A stretch of DNA of 5,736 nucleotides, taken from the NCBI GenBank assembly GCA_900547825.1, contig URII01000087.1, positions 1-5,736 on the forward strand, read 5' to 3'. Both the position numbers and the translations under genes were made by a program. Below are positions 1-5,669 of this stretch, piece by piece; position 1 is the stretch's first letter, and every line of letters starts with the position of its first letter. The stretch comes from an uncultured Porphyromonadaceae bacterium (GTDB lineage Bacteria; Bacteroidota; Bacteroidia; Bacteroidales; Muribaculaceae). Under the pieces are notes generated by a model that was given only the letters and a program-made list of their open reading frames with translations, did no database searches and was not told where the DNA came from.

Positions 1-4
1 AACT

Positions 5-12
5 TATATTTG
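5..12 (+). promoter_or_regulatory. Probable -7 promoter element of the sigma-factor gene
   Basis: The sequence TATATTTG matches the Bacteroidota primary-sigma -7 consensus TAnnTTTG at every fixed position. It lies 26 nt before the ATG at 39, which would give a short untranslated leader of roughly 20 nt. The matching -33 element would fall outside the window, so only half of the promoter can be judged. An 8-mer with six fixed bases can occur by chance in A/T-rich DNA, but its position is right. Confidence 0.5.
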
Positions 13-38
13 TATCCGCAAATGATCAAAACTGTAAA

Positions 39-533
39 ATGAACAGAACCATAACTGCAAAACAACAGCTTGTAGCCGACATAATAAACCGCAACAGCCA
101 TAGGATCATGATGCTGTGCCGGGGCTATTGCGACAACCGCGAGGATCTGGAAGACCTGTTCCAAGAGGTGTCGATAAAGATATGGAACGGGATAGACTCG
201 TTTCGCGGCGAGGCCGAGGAGTCGACATGGGTGTACCGTGTGACCCTCAACACGGCCATAAACTTCAAGCGGCACAAAAGCCGGCGCATAACTACCGTGC
301 CGATCCTTGACCATGACACTATCGACGCATCGATGGAACCCGACAAACGGACAGGGCAGCTCTATGCGCTGCTTATGAAATTGGATGTGGTGGACAGGGC
401 GCTGATAATGCTGTGGCTTGAGAACCTGACTTATGAAGAGATAGGGCTTGTCATGGGCCTGTCGGCAAAGAACGTATCGGTGAAATTAGTGAGAATAAAA
501 GAGAAACTGAAACAACTGTCAAAAACATGCTGA
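39..533 (+). CDS. ECF-type RNA polymerase sigma factor (sigma-70 family)
   Basis: This 164-residue protein has the length and two-domain layout of extracytoplasmic-function sigma factors, which direct RNA polymerase to a small regulon. Residues about 20-85 resemble sigma region 2, with an acidic patch (REDLEDLFQEV) followed by IKIWN, FRGEAEESTWVYR and NTAIN, typical of the core-binding and -10-recognition helices. Residues about 105-160 resemble region 4: a helix-turn-helix around LTYEEIGLVMGLSAKNVSVKLVR, shown here only as its core LTYEEIGLVMGLS, followed by a basic helix. No region 3 lies between them, as expected for ECF proteins. The ATG at 39 is the first in frame after a -7-like box, and no Shine-Dalgarno sequence is seen. 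The stop is 4 nt before the next start, so the two genes are very probably co-transcribed. The signal sensed and the target promoters cannot be read from the sequence. Confidence 0.92.
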   Translation: MNRTITAKQQLVADIINRNSHRIMMLCRGYCDNREDLEDLFQEVSIKIWNGIDSFRGEAEESTWVYRVTLNTAINFKRHKSRRITTVPILDHDTIDASMEPDKRTGQLYALLMKLDVVDRALIMLWLENLTYEEIGLVMGLSAKNVSVKLVRIKEKLKQLSKTC

Positions 534-537
534 AATT

Positions 538-1137
538 ATGAACGAGACAACATCAACCCCCGACTTCAACGTTTTTAATCCTGACGACATGGCAAAACTC
601 TGGAAAGAACAGCAGCACCGTATAGAACAACAGAAGATAGTGAACCGCGAACTCCTTGTGGCGTCGCTACACAGCAAATCGCACCCGCTCGCGCCCAAAA
701 CTGTGTCGGGAATAATATTCTTCTCGATAATGTTTGTAATGACCGGACTGTATACCGTAATGGTGCAGCCGCTGTACTGGCCTGTGCCGCTGCTGTGCCT
801 ATATGTGATTCCCGACATACTATGGCAGAACAGGATGCGCGGAAAAATAGACAGGATGGAAGGAGGGCTTGCGGGAATGCAGCGCAACCTTGTGAAATAC
901 AAAAAGGGGTTCAGGAACCTGAGTGTGGCGATGTGGTGCCTTCTGATACCGTATATAGGCTGGTTCGTCTATTTCATGCACAAAAACATGGAGATGGATC
1001 TAACAACTGTGGCTATAATCGCTTCAATCATGACGGGAACCAGCATAGGCGCGTTCGTATGGCGGCTTCGCTACACCAACCGGGGAATACGCGAGATAGA
1101 GGCAGTGGGCGACAAACTCGCGGAATTGGATGACTGA
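538..1137 (+). CDS. Four-helix membrane protein next to ECF sigma factor; candidate anti-sigma factor
   Basis: I do not recognise this 199-residue protein as a named family. It has a hydrophilic N-terminus (residues 1-53) with a predicted amphipathic, Glu/Gln-rich helix around residues 15-42. Four hydrophobic segments follow at about 57-77, 80-96, 128-147 and 155-176. Between segments 2 and 3 lies a basic loop (QNRMRGKIDR through KYKKGF), and a charged helix ends the protein (IREIEAVGDKLAEL). By the positive-inside rule, both termini and the central loop should be cytoplasmic. The start is 4 nt after the sigma-factor stop, so translation is likely coupled. A membrane protein co-transcribed with an ECF factor and carrying a cytoplasmic N-terminal helix suggests an anti-sigma factor. 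No known anti-sigma motif (zinc HxxxCxxC or FecR-like) is visible, so that role is an inference from context. It could instead be a target of the sigma factor. Confidence 0.8.
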   Translation: MNETTSTPDFNVFNPDDMAKLWKEQQHRIEQQKIVNRELLVASLHSKSHPLAPKTVSGIIFFSIMFVMTGLYTVMVQPLYWPVPLLCLYVIPDILWQNRMRGKIDRMEGGLAGMQRNLVKYKKGFRNLSVAMWCLLIPYIGWFVYFMHKNMEMDLTTVAIIASIMTGTSIGAFVWRLRYTNRGIREIEAVGDKLAELDD

Positions 1138-1159
1138 AACAGCTTCTATTATATAAAGG

Positions 1160-1195
1160 CACGGCCGTGGAGTCCATGAGGATTACACGGCCGTG
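1160..1195. terminator. Strong hairpin between convergent genes, probable bidirectional terminator
   Basis: Two copies of the self-palindrome CACGGCCGTG (1160-1169 and 1186-1195) pair as a 10-bp stem. After one G·A mismatch, the stem continues as AGTCC/GGATT (one G·T wobble) around an ATGA loop. The hairpin sits 23 nt after the stop of the membrane-protein gene and 21 nt beyond the stop of obgE, which arrives from the other side. Neither strand has a clean T-tract; the minus-strand transcript continues CCTTTATATAAT, which is the more U-rich side. Position and stem strength support termination, but the weak U-tract leaves some doubt. Confidence 0.6.
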
Positions 1196-1216
1196 GTGTA
1201 TGAAGAATATATCGTG

Positions 1217-2392
1217 TCAACGGTCGTCGTCGGAATACTCCCAGTCGAGCGCGTCCCAGTCCTCCTCATCATCAAGGAATTCGTCGGGATCAGGTTCGGG
1301 CTGAGGCACATTCTCAAACACAAACTCGTCCTCCTCGCGTACACGGTGGTGGCCGTCGAGCGGGCGGTGTGTGATGGCCGACGGCTCTATGCGGTTGCTC
1401 TCGGCGGTGATGGCCTCCCAAAGGCGATCCTTAAGCTCGGTAAGTCCCTGACCCGAGACGGAGGATATGAACACATGGGGCAGATCGTCGGGCAGGTCCT
1501 TGGACAGCTCACGGATCAGCTCGTCGTCGAGCATGTCGCTCTTGGATATGGCCAGAACGCGTGGCTTGTCGATGAGTTCGGGGTTGAAGCGGCTGAGCTC
1601 GCCGAGGAGTATCTCGTATTCGGCTTTTATGTCGATGGCGTCGGCCGGCACAAGGAACAGGAGCACGGCATTGCGCTCGATATGGCGCAGGAAACGGAGT
1701 CCGAGGCCCTTTCCCTCGCTGGCGCCCTCTATTATGCCGGGAATGTCGGCCATGACGAATGAGCGGTTGTCGCGGTAGCTGACGATGCCAAGTTGCGGCT
1801 CCATGGTGGTGAAGGGATAGTCGGCAATCTTGGGGCGTGCGGCTGACAATGAGGAGAGGAGGGTGGACTTTCCGGCATTTGGAAAGCCTACAAGGCCAAC
1901 ATCGGCCAGCAGTTTGAGTTCAAGTATGACAGTTTTCTCTATAGCCGGCTCGCCGGGCTGGGCATAACGTGGGGTACGGTTGGTGGCACTTTTGAAATGC
2001 CAGTTGCCGAGACCTCCGCGGCCTCCGCGGAGCAGCTTGACTTCCTCGCCGTCGTCGACCACCTCGCAGAGATAGTCGCCTGTCTCGGCGTCGAACACAA
2101 CGGTGCCGCAGGGCACTTCCACAATGACATCCTCGCCGTCCTTGCCGAAGCTCCGTCCGCCAGAACCGCTCTCACCGTTGCCGGCGAATATGTGGCGGCG
2201 GTATTTGAGCGGGAGAAGGGTCCACATGTTGCGGTTGCCTTTCAGTATTATATGGCCGCCGCGGCCACCGTCGCCGCCGTCGGGCCCACCTTTGGGCACA
2301 TATTTGGCGCGGTAGAAATGGCGCGAGCCGGCGCCCCCCTTGCCTGACCGGCAAAGGATCTTCACATAGTCGATAAAATTGGAATCTGCCAT
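1217..2392 (-). CDS. obgE: GTPase ObgE/CgtA (Spo0B-associated GTP-binding family)
   Basis: This 391-residue protein is an essential-type GTPase that binds the large ribosomal subunit and links ribosome maturation with growth state. Residues 1-158 form the glycine-rich Obg fold (GKGGAGS, GGPDGGDGGRGG, LRGGRGGLGN). The GTPase domain follows. It has a P-loop at 169-176 (GFPNAGKS), switch I with FTT at 194-196, the G3 motif DIPG at 216-219, a G4 position reading SKSD at 283-286 in place of the usual NKxD, and a G5-like SSVSG at 310-314. The C-terminus (about 356-391) is strongly acidic. The ATG at 2392 is chosen because it yields the family's MADSNFIDYVKI-like start 8 nt after the upstream stop. 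A longer in-frame start at 2491 would overlap the upstream gene. It is the last gene of a three-gene unit. Confidence 0.97.
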   Translation of the reverse strand: MADSNFIDYVKILCRSGKGGAGSRHFYRAKYVPKGGPDGGDGGRGGHIILKGNRNMWTLLPLKYRRHIFAGNGESGSGGRSFGKDGEDVIVEVPCGTVVFDAETGDYLCEVVDDGEEVKLLRGGRGGLGNWHFKSATNRTPRYAQPGEPAIEKTVILELKLLADVGLVGFPNAGKSTLLSSLSAARPKIADYPFTTMEPQLGIVSYRDNRSFVMADIPGIIEGASEGKGLGLRFLRHIERNAVLLFLVPADAIDIKAEYEILLGELSRFNPELIDKPRVLAISKSDMLDDELIRELSKDLPDDLPHVFISSVSGQGLTELKDRLWEAITAESNRIEPSAITHRPLDGHHRVREEDEFVFENVPQPEPDPDEFLDDEEDWDALDWEYSDDDR

Positions 2393-2400
2393 ATGGTTAC

Positions 2401-3474
2401 TTAACAATCGGAGTTGGAGGATAGTTGACGGTGATGTTTCATGAGCTCGCAGGCACGGGTATAGTCCTGGGGGGACCCTATGTCGATCCATGTGCCGCTG
2501 ACAGGGAAATATGCCACTGAAAGGCCACGTGCCAGGGCGGATTCGATGAGGTCGGTGGCGTCGGTGCGCGCATCGGAGGGAAGCTCACGCAAAAGACGGT
2601 TGGAGATTATGTATATGCCGCCGTTGGCCTGATAGGTGTAGGTGGGTTTTTCCTGCAAGGATAGTATGCGCTGCCCCTCGGTGCGGAGAATGGCGAAGGG
2701 CACCGACACGGTATATGGCACGGAGGCCACGGTAATGTCGGCATGCTCGGAGCGGTGGAGGAGATACATGTCCTCGATGGATATGGTGGTGAGCAGATCG
2801 GAGTTCATGACGAGGGTATCGCCCTGAGGTGGAAGGGGCACGAGCGATGCGGCGCCGAGGGTGCCGAGGGGCATGTCCTCACGCACACACTTTACATTTA
2901 TACCGGCCACAGGACGGCTGAAATGATCTTCCATCATTGATGCAAGATAATTGACTGTGACTGTGACGTCGCTGATTCCTACCCGTGCGAGCGCCTCCAC
3001 ATTATAGTCGATTATGGCTTTGGAGCCTATTTTCAGCAGGGGCTTGGGGCATGTTAGGGTGAGCGGGCGCAACCTCTCCCCTTTTCCGCCGGCCATCAAT
3101 ATGGCCTGAAGGGGGAGCTGGGAGTGGGTTACGGCAGTGTTGATGAGGCGCACGGGGCGCATAGAGGTGTCAACGACGGGGATAAGGCGCAGGCCTTCGG
3201 CACGGTAGCGCCGGAGACTGTCGAGGTCGATGGCTCCGTCGACAAGATAGCGGGCGCCGCGGTTGATGAAGTCGGCTACCGCGGAAGTGACGGGCACTCC
3301 GCGCAAAAGGGCGCGGCGAACATCGCCGTCGGTGAGTGTGCCGCAAAGACGCCCGTCGGAGTCGACGGCTATGAGAGTCATGACATCGCCCGACAGGGCG
3401 TTGAGACGTTCCAAAGCCGTGAGGAAAGAGTCGCTGATGTGTATTATATGTCTATCCATACTTTTCATCTGCAT
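2401..3474 (-). CDS. CBS-domain sugar-1-phosphate nucleotidyltransferase, PtmE-like (possible GlcN-1-P guanylyltransferase)
   Basis: This 357-residue cytoplasmic enzyme appears to join a sugar-1-phosphate to a nucleoside triphosphate. Residues about 8-115 form a tandem CBS region, with the diagnostic GTLTDGDVRRAL at 45-56. Residues about 122-345 form a nucleotidyltransferase domain. It has the signature LMAGGKGERLRP (126-137), the lysine of CPKPLL (142-147), GTLGAAS (204-210), the metal-binding Asp of NSD (224-226), EKP (275-277), NGGIY (284-288) and GTWIDIGSPQDY (327-338). The order CBS pair then transferase is that of Campylobacter PtmE, which makes GDP-glucosamine for legionaminic acid. 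The adjacent CMP-nonulosonate synthetase supports that reading. Nucleotide and sugar specificity cannot be proved from motifs, and a heptose- or mannose-1-phosphate guanylyltransferase is possible. The start is uncertain: ATGs at 3474, 3468 and 3459 are all usable. It begins 6 nt after the upstream stop. Confidence 0.85.
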   Translation of the reverse strand: MQMKSMDRHIIHISDSFLTALERLNALSGDVMTLIAVDSDGRLCGTLTDGDVRRALLRGVPVTSAVADFINRGARYLVDGAIDLDSLRRYRAEGLRLIPVVDTSMRPVRLINTAVTHSQLPLQAILMAGGKGERLRPLTLTCPKPLLKIGSKAIIDYNVEALARVGISDVTVTVNYLASMMEDHFSRPVAGINVKCVREDMPLGTLGAASLVPLPPQGDTLVMNSDLLTTISIEDMYLLHRSEHADITVASVPYTVSVPFAILRTEGQRILSLQEKPTYTYQANGGIYIISNRLLRELPSDARTDATDLIESALARGLSVAYFPVSGTWIDIGSPQDYTRACELMKHHRQLSSNSDC

Positions 3475-3480
3475 AGACGG

Positions 3481-4182
3481 TCAATTATTATGCCCTGAGG
3501 CTATGAGGGCTTCGGCCACAAGCCAGTCGAGGGGTGTGTCGAGGTCGAGACTGCGCTCACGCGGCATGACGCAGGGACGGCGGCGCGGCATGGCCCCGAG
3601 GGGCATTTCGCGGATGGAGCGGGGATTTATGACGTAGACAGCGCCGTTGTATTCCCAAGCCGAGGGCGCATCCTGACGGCGTGTGAACAGGCCATCGCCT
3701 TTCGACACATGCAGGAAGCCGTCAGGATCCTCCTCAAAACAGTTGTAATAGGGATTGGAAGAAGCTTCGGTGACGGATACCACCATATCGCAGCCCGGGC
3801 ACCATAGAGATATGGCACGCTCCACATCCTCCACCGTCCGTAAGGGGGAGGTGGGCTGAAGGAGCAGTACTTTGTCATATTCAAGCCCCCGGGCGTCGGC
3901 CCAGTCCATGGCATGGAGTATGACTTCACGCGAGCCCACATTGTCGCCTCCGAGGGAGGCGGGACGCATATATTCCACCGGCAACCCGCAGGCACGGGCT
4001 GTGGAGGCTATGGCGTCATCGTCGGTGGACAGAATTATATGGCTGTCAGGGGCTATGCTGCGTGCCACGTCGATGGTATAGGCTATCAGAGGACGGCCGC
4101 CAAGCATCTTTATGTTTTTGTGCGGGATCCCCTTGCTGCCACCACGGGCCGGTATCACTATCAAAAGGCCGTTTTGCTTCAT
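3481..4182 (-). CDS. Acylneuraminate-type cytidylyltransferase (CMP-nonulosonic acid synthetase)
   Basis: This 233-residue protein has the usual length for enzymes that activate sialic, legionaminic or related nine-carbon acids with CTP for transfer to surface glycans. The N-terminal nucleotide-binding signature IPARGGSKGIPHKNIK covers residues 10-25. STDDD (52-56), LLQPTSPLR (107-115), RRQ (168-170), YNGAVYVIN (178-186) and the metal-site pattern DLDTPLD (213-219, Asp213 and Asp215) follow in family order. The start at 4182 lies five bases before the signature-bearing strand begins and is the only sensible ATG. It is the first gene of the unit, 6 nt before the CBS-nucleotidyltransferase gene. 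That partner favours a legionaminate-like substrate (LegF/PtmB type) over N-acetylneuraminate, but this is inference. Because the biosynthetic and glycosyltransferase genes are absent here, I leave the gene symbol empty. Confidence 0.92.
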   Translation of the reverse strand: MKQNGLLIVIPARGGSKGIPHKNIKMLGGRPLIAYTIDVARSIAPDSHIILSTDDDAIASTARACGLPVEYMRPASLGGDNVGSREVILHAMDWADARGLEYDKVLLLQPTSPLRTVEDVERAISLWCPGCDMVVSVTEASSNPYYNCFEEDPDGFLHVSKGDGLFTRRQDAPSAWEYNGAVYVINPRSIREMPLGAMPRRRPCVMPRERSLDLDTPLDWLVAEALIASGHNN

Positions 4183-4186
4183 GCTA

Positions 4187-4194
4187 CAAAATTA
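4187..4194 (-). promoter_or_regulatory. Possible -7 promoter element for the cytidylyltransferase-obgE unit
   Basis: Read on the minus strand, TAATTTTG matches the Bacteroidota -7 consensus TAnnTTTG. It ends only 4 nt before the ATG at 4182, so a transcript from it would start at or beside the start codon and be almost leaderless. No TTTG -33 element is visible 19-21 nt upstream. The stretch is very A/T-rich, so chance is a real alternative. Some promoter for this unit must lie in or near the 36-bp spacer 4183-4218, because the neighbouring gene is divergent. Confidence 0.3.
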
Positions 4195-4206
4195 AAAATT
4201 TTTTCT

Positions 4207-4214
4207 TAAATTCG
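4207..4214 (+). promoter_or_regulatory. Weak -7-like element for the antiporter gene
   Basis: TAAATTCG matches TAnnTTTG except for one base and lies 4 nt before the ATG at 4219. It mirrors the minus-strand candidate in the same 36-bp divergent spacer. No -33 partner is evident. The spacer is too short to hold two full non-overlapping promoters, so each upstream half would fall inside the opposite gene. Confidence 0.2.
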
Positions 4215-4218
4215 CGTT

Positions 4219-5187
4219 ATGATTACCGAGATACTGCTTCTTGCGGGGGGCCTGGCGCTGATACTCGGAGGCGCCAACTTCCTGACTGACGGCGCGGCCT
4301 CAGTGGCGCGGCGCATGGGCATAAGCGAGCTGACGGTGGGGCTGACGGTGGTGGCGTTCGGCACATCGGCGCCTGAACTCGTGATATCGCTGCTTGCGGC
4401 CTTAGAGGGGAATGCCCCGATGGCCATAGGCAATGTGGTGGGGAGCAATATATTCAACATACTGATGATAGTTGGCATTACGGCTTTGGTGCGCCCTATC
4501 GCCGTGGGGCGCAGCGTCATGACGATGGAGCTGCCCATGGTGGTGCTGTCGTCGGCGGTCATGCTGCTGTTGGGTAACGGTATGCTGGTTGACGGGGCTG
4601 CCGCAAACGAGGTAAGCCGCACGGACGGGTTGCTGCTATTGGTGTTTTTTCTGCTGTTCATGCGATATACGCTGGCCACGGCAAAGGACGGTGCCGCCGG
4701 GCCGGAGGCTGATGGATCAGGCGGCAAGGAGATGGCCGTGTGGCGGAGCGTGGTGTATATAACCGGGGGATTAGGCGCATTGGTATTCGGGGGCGACATG
4801 TTCGTGGACGGTGCCACAGGGCTTGCGCATGCCATAGGAATGAGCGATGCGGTGATAGGCCTTACAATCGTGGCCGCAGGCACTTCGCTGCCGGAATTGG
4901 CCACATCGGTGGCTGCGGCACTGAAAGGGCGCCCGGGCATAGCGGTGGGCAATGTAATAGGATCCAATATATTCAACATACTTATGGTGCTGGGGGTGAG
5001 CGCCACCATAACACCCCTGCCGTTCGGCGGGATCGGCAATTTCGATCTGCTCACGCTTTTAGGTGCATCGGTAATGTTCCTGCTGTTTGCCCGCATCATA
5101 GGGCACAGCACCATAACACGTGGCGAAGGCGCCGTGATGGTGCTGTGCTACATAGCCTATACCGCTATTCTGATAGGACAGCTGTAA
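4219..5187 (+). CDS. Calcium/sodium antiporter, CaCA family (YrbG-like)
   Basis: This 322-residue inner-membrane protein is a cation/Ca2+ exchanger. It has two homologous halves, each with the family's alpha-repeat. Repeat 1 has GTSAPEL at 48-54 and GNVVGSNIFN at 71-80. Repeat 2 has GTSLPEL at 221-227 and GNVIGSNIFN at 244-253. The offset is 173 residues in both cases. The conserved Glu in each GTSxPE motif (53 and 226) and the Asn in GSN are the expected ion ligands. Hydrophobic segments fill the rest, consistent with about ten membrane helices, and the halves are joined by a hydrophilic loop at about 154-175. The length is normal for prokaryotic members. The ATG at 4219 fits the N-terminal helix. 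The gene is divergent from the cytidylyltransferase, stands alone, and shows no close downstream partner. The transported ions are inferred from family membership. Confidence 0.95.
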   Translation: MITEILLLAGGLALILGGANFLTDGAASVARRMGISELTVGLTVVAFGTSAPELVISLLAALEGNAPMAIGNVVGSNIFNILMIVGITALVRPIAVGRSVMTMELPMVVLSSAVMLLLGNGMLVDGAAANEVSRTDGLLLLVFFLLFMRYTLATAKDGAAGPEADGSGGKEMAVWRSVVYITGGLGALVFGGDMFVDGATGLAHAIGMSDAVIGLTIVAAGTSLPELATSVAAALKGRPGIAVGNVIGSNIFNILMVLGVSATITPLPFGGIGNFDLLTLLGASVMFLLFARIIGHSTITRGEGAVMVLCYIAYTAILIGQL

Positions 5188-5258
5188 AAACCGCAACCAT
5201 CAGATAAAATATTTTTGCCTTCATGCTCACTTTTATCGCATATGTGGTTTGTTTTTAT

Positions 5259-5266
5259 TAAATTGC
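5259..5266 (+). promoter_or_regulatory. Weak -7-like element upstream of the small secreted-protein gene
   Basis: TAAATTGC partly matches TAnnTTTG and lies 28 nt before the ATG at 5295, close to the 26-nt distance seen at the sigma-factor gene. It is enclosed by a short inverted repeat, TGGTTT (5245-5250) and AAACCA (5272-5277), and overlaps AATTG/CAATT (5261-5265 and 5276-5280). No -33 TTTG lies at the right spacing. The arrangement is suggestive only. The rest of spacer 5188-5294 has no other clear signal, and I see no GC-rich terminator hairpin after the antiporter. Confidence 0.2.
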
Positions 5267-5294
5267 GAACGAAACCAATTAAACCCCTCGCTCC

Positions 5295-5595
5295 ATGAAA
5301 ACAAACATCTTCAAAGAATGCCTGACAATCGCGTGTGTGGCGTTGAATTGCCATGCGGAGAATGACGGCAAGCATCAATGGGGTGTCACCCGATATACCC
5401 AAAGGATTCTCAACTGATATGACAAACGGACAACTTGTAATATTCCCCTGCGGCAAACGTCATATCACGGTTGTAAATGCCAAAGGTGAAATGGTTTATT
5501 CACATGAGATATGCTCAGAAGTAAAACTCCGGTTGCCTGCCGGAATATATATAATATCGGATAGCGAGATGTCACAGAAAGTGGCCGTGAGATAA
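5295..5595 (+). pseudogene. Small secreted protein with T9SS-like C-terminal tail, apparently frameshifted
   Basis: Two reading frames overlap here. The ATG at 5295 opens a 40-codon frame ending in TGA at 5415-5417. Its start, MKTNIFKECLTIACVALNCHA, here split as MKTNIFKECL plus TIACVALNCHA, looks like a signal peptide: basic N-end, hydrophobic core and small residues at the cut site. The +1 frame, open from 5347 to the TAA at 5593-5595, encodes ITVVNAKGEMVY and then LPAGIYIISD and SQKVAVR. That is the pattern of Bacteroidota type IX secretion (type A) C-terminal domains. Joined by one single-base shift between 5353 and 5417, they give a protein of about 100 residues: an export signal, a linker of about 20-25 residues and the tail. 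Either this is a frameshift mutation or sequencing error in a small gene, or the remnant of a larger secreted protein that lost its middle. An intact alternative is a signal-less 80- or 58-residue protein from ATG 5353 or 5419. Confidence 0.5.
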
Positions 5596-5644
5596 GAGAT
5601 ATATCAATTCAAAACAGTACGGGGTCCGTAGCTTTATGGAGAGG

Positions 5645-5669
5645 GAGGCTGCGGGCCTCTGCTTTTTTT
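5645..5669 (+). terminator. Intrinsic terminator after the small secreted-protein gene
   Basis: GAGGC (5645-5649) pairs with GCCTC (5655-5659) around a TGCGG loop, extendable by a G·T wobble, and is followed after TGC by seven T residues (5663-5669). It lies about 50 nt after the stop at 5595. A smaller hairpin, TCCGT/ATGGA around AGCTTT, precedes it at about 5625-5640. A hairpin followed by a T-run on the plus strand is the standard Rho-independent form. Confidence 0.7.

Noticed and set aside
519..902. Minus-strand open frame of 127 codons opposite the membrane-protein gene
   Set aside because: It is antisense to a gene tightly coupled to the sigma factor, and its Cys/Ser-rich translation has no domain character.
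1193..1762. Plus-strand open frame of 189 codons opposite obgE
   Set aside because: It is a shadow of the obgE codons. It overlaps the hairpin, has no family resemblance, and the opposite strand carries an unmistakable GTPase.
2393..2491. Longer in-frame start for ObgE adding 33 N-terminal residues
   Set aside because: The extension lies inside the 3' end of the upstream gene and has no Obg-fold character. The ATG at 2392 gives the family-typical N-terminus directly after the upstream stop.
4206..5114. Minus-strand open frame of 302 codons opposite the antiporter
   Set aside because: Its Ser/Pro/Thr-rich low-complexity translation mirrors the Gly/Ala/Val codons of the antiporter, whose alpha-repeats are clear. 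It would also have to begin inside that gene with no leader.
5245..5280. Operator made of TGGTTT/AAACCA and AATTG/CAATT inverted repeats
   Set aside because: Arms of 5-6 bp in A/T-rich DNA are expected by chance, and no regulator gene lies nearby. They are noted only as part of the weak promoter entry.
5395..5417. Programmed +1 frameshift site joining the two frames of the small secreted gene
   Set aside because: No recognised slippery signal is present. The CCCAAAG run and the AAC-TGA stop do not resemble the prfB-type shift site, and no stimulatory structure is evident. A mutation or sequence error is simpler.
5596..5669. Small RNA between the last gene and its terminator
   Set aside because: Two short hairpins and a T-run are present, but no separate promoter is seen. 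The region is adequately explained as the 3' untranslated end of the preceding gene.
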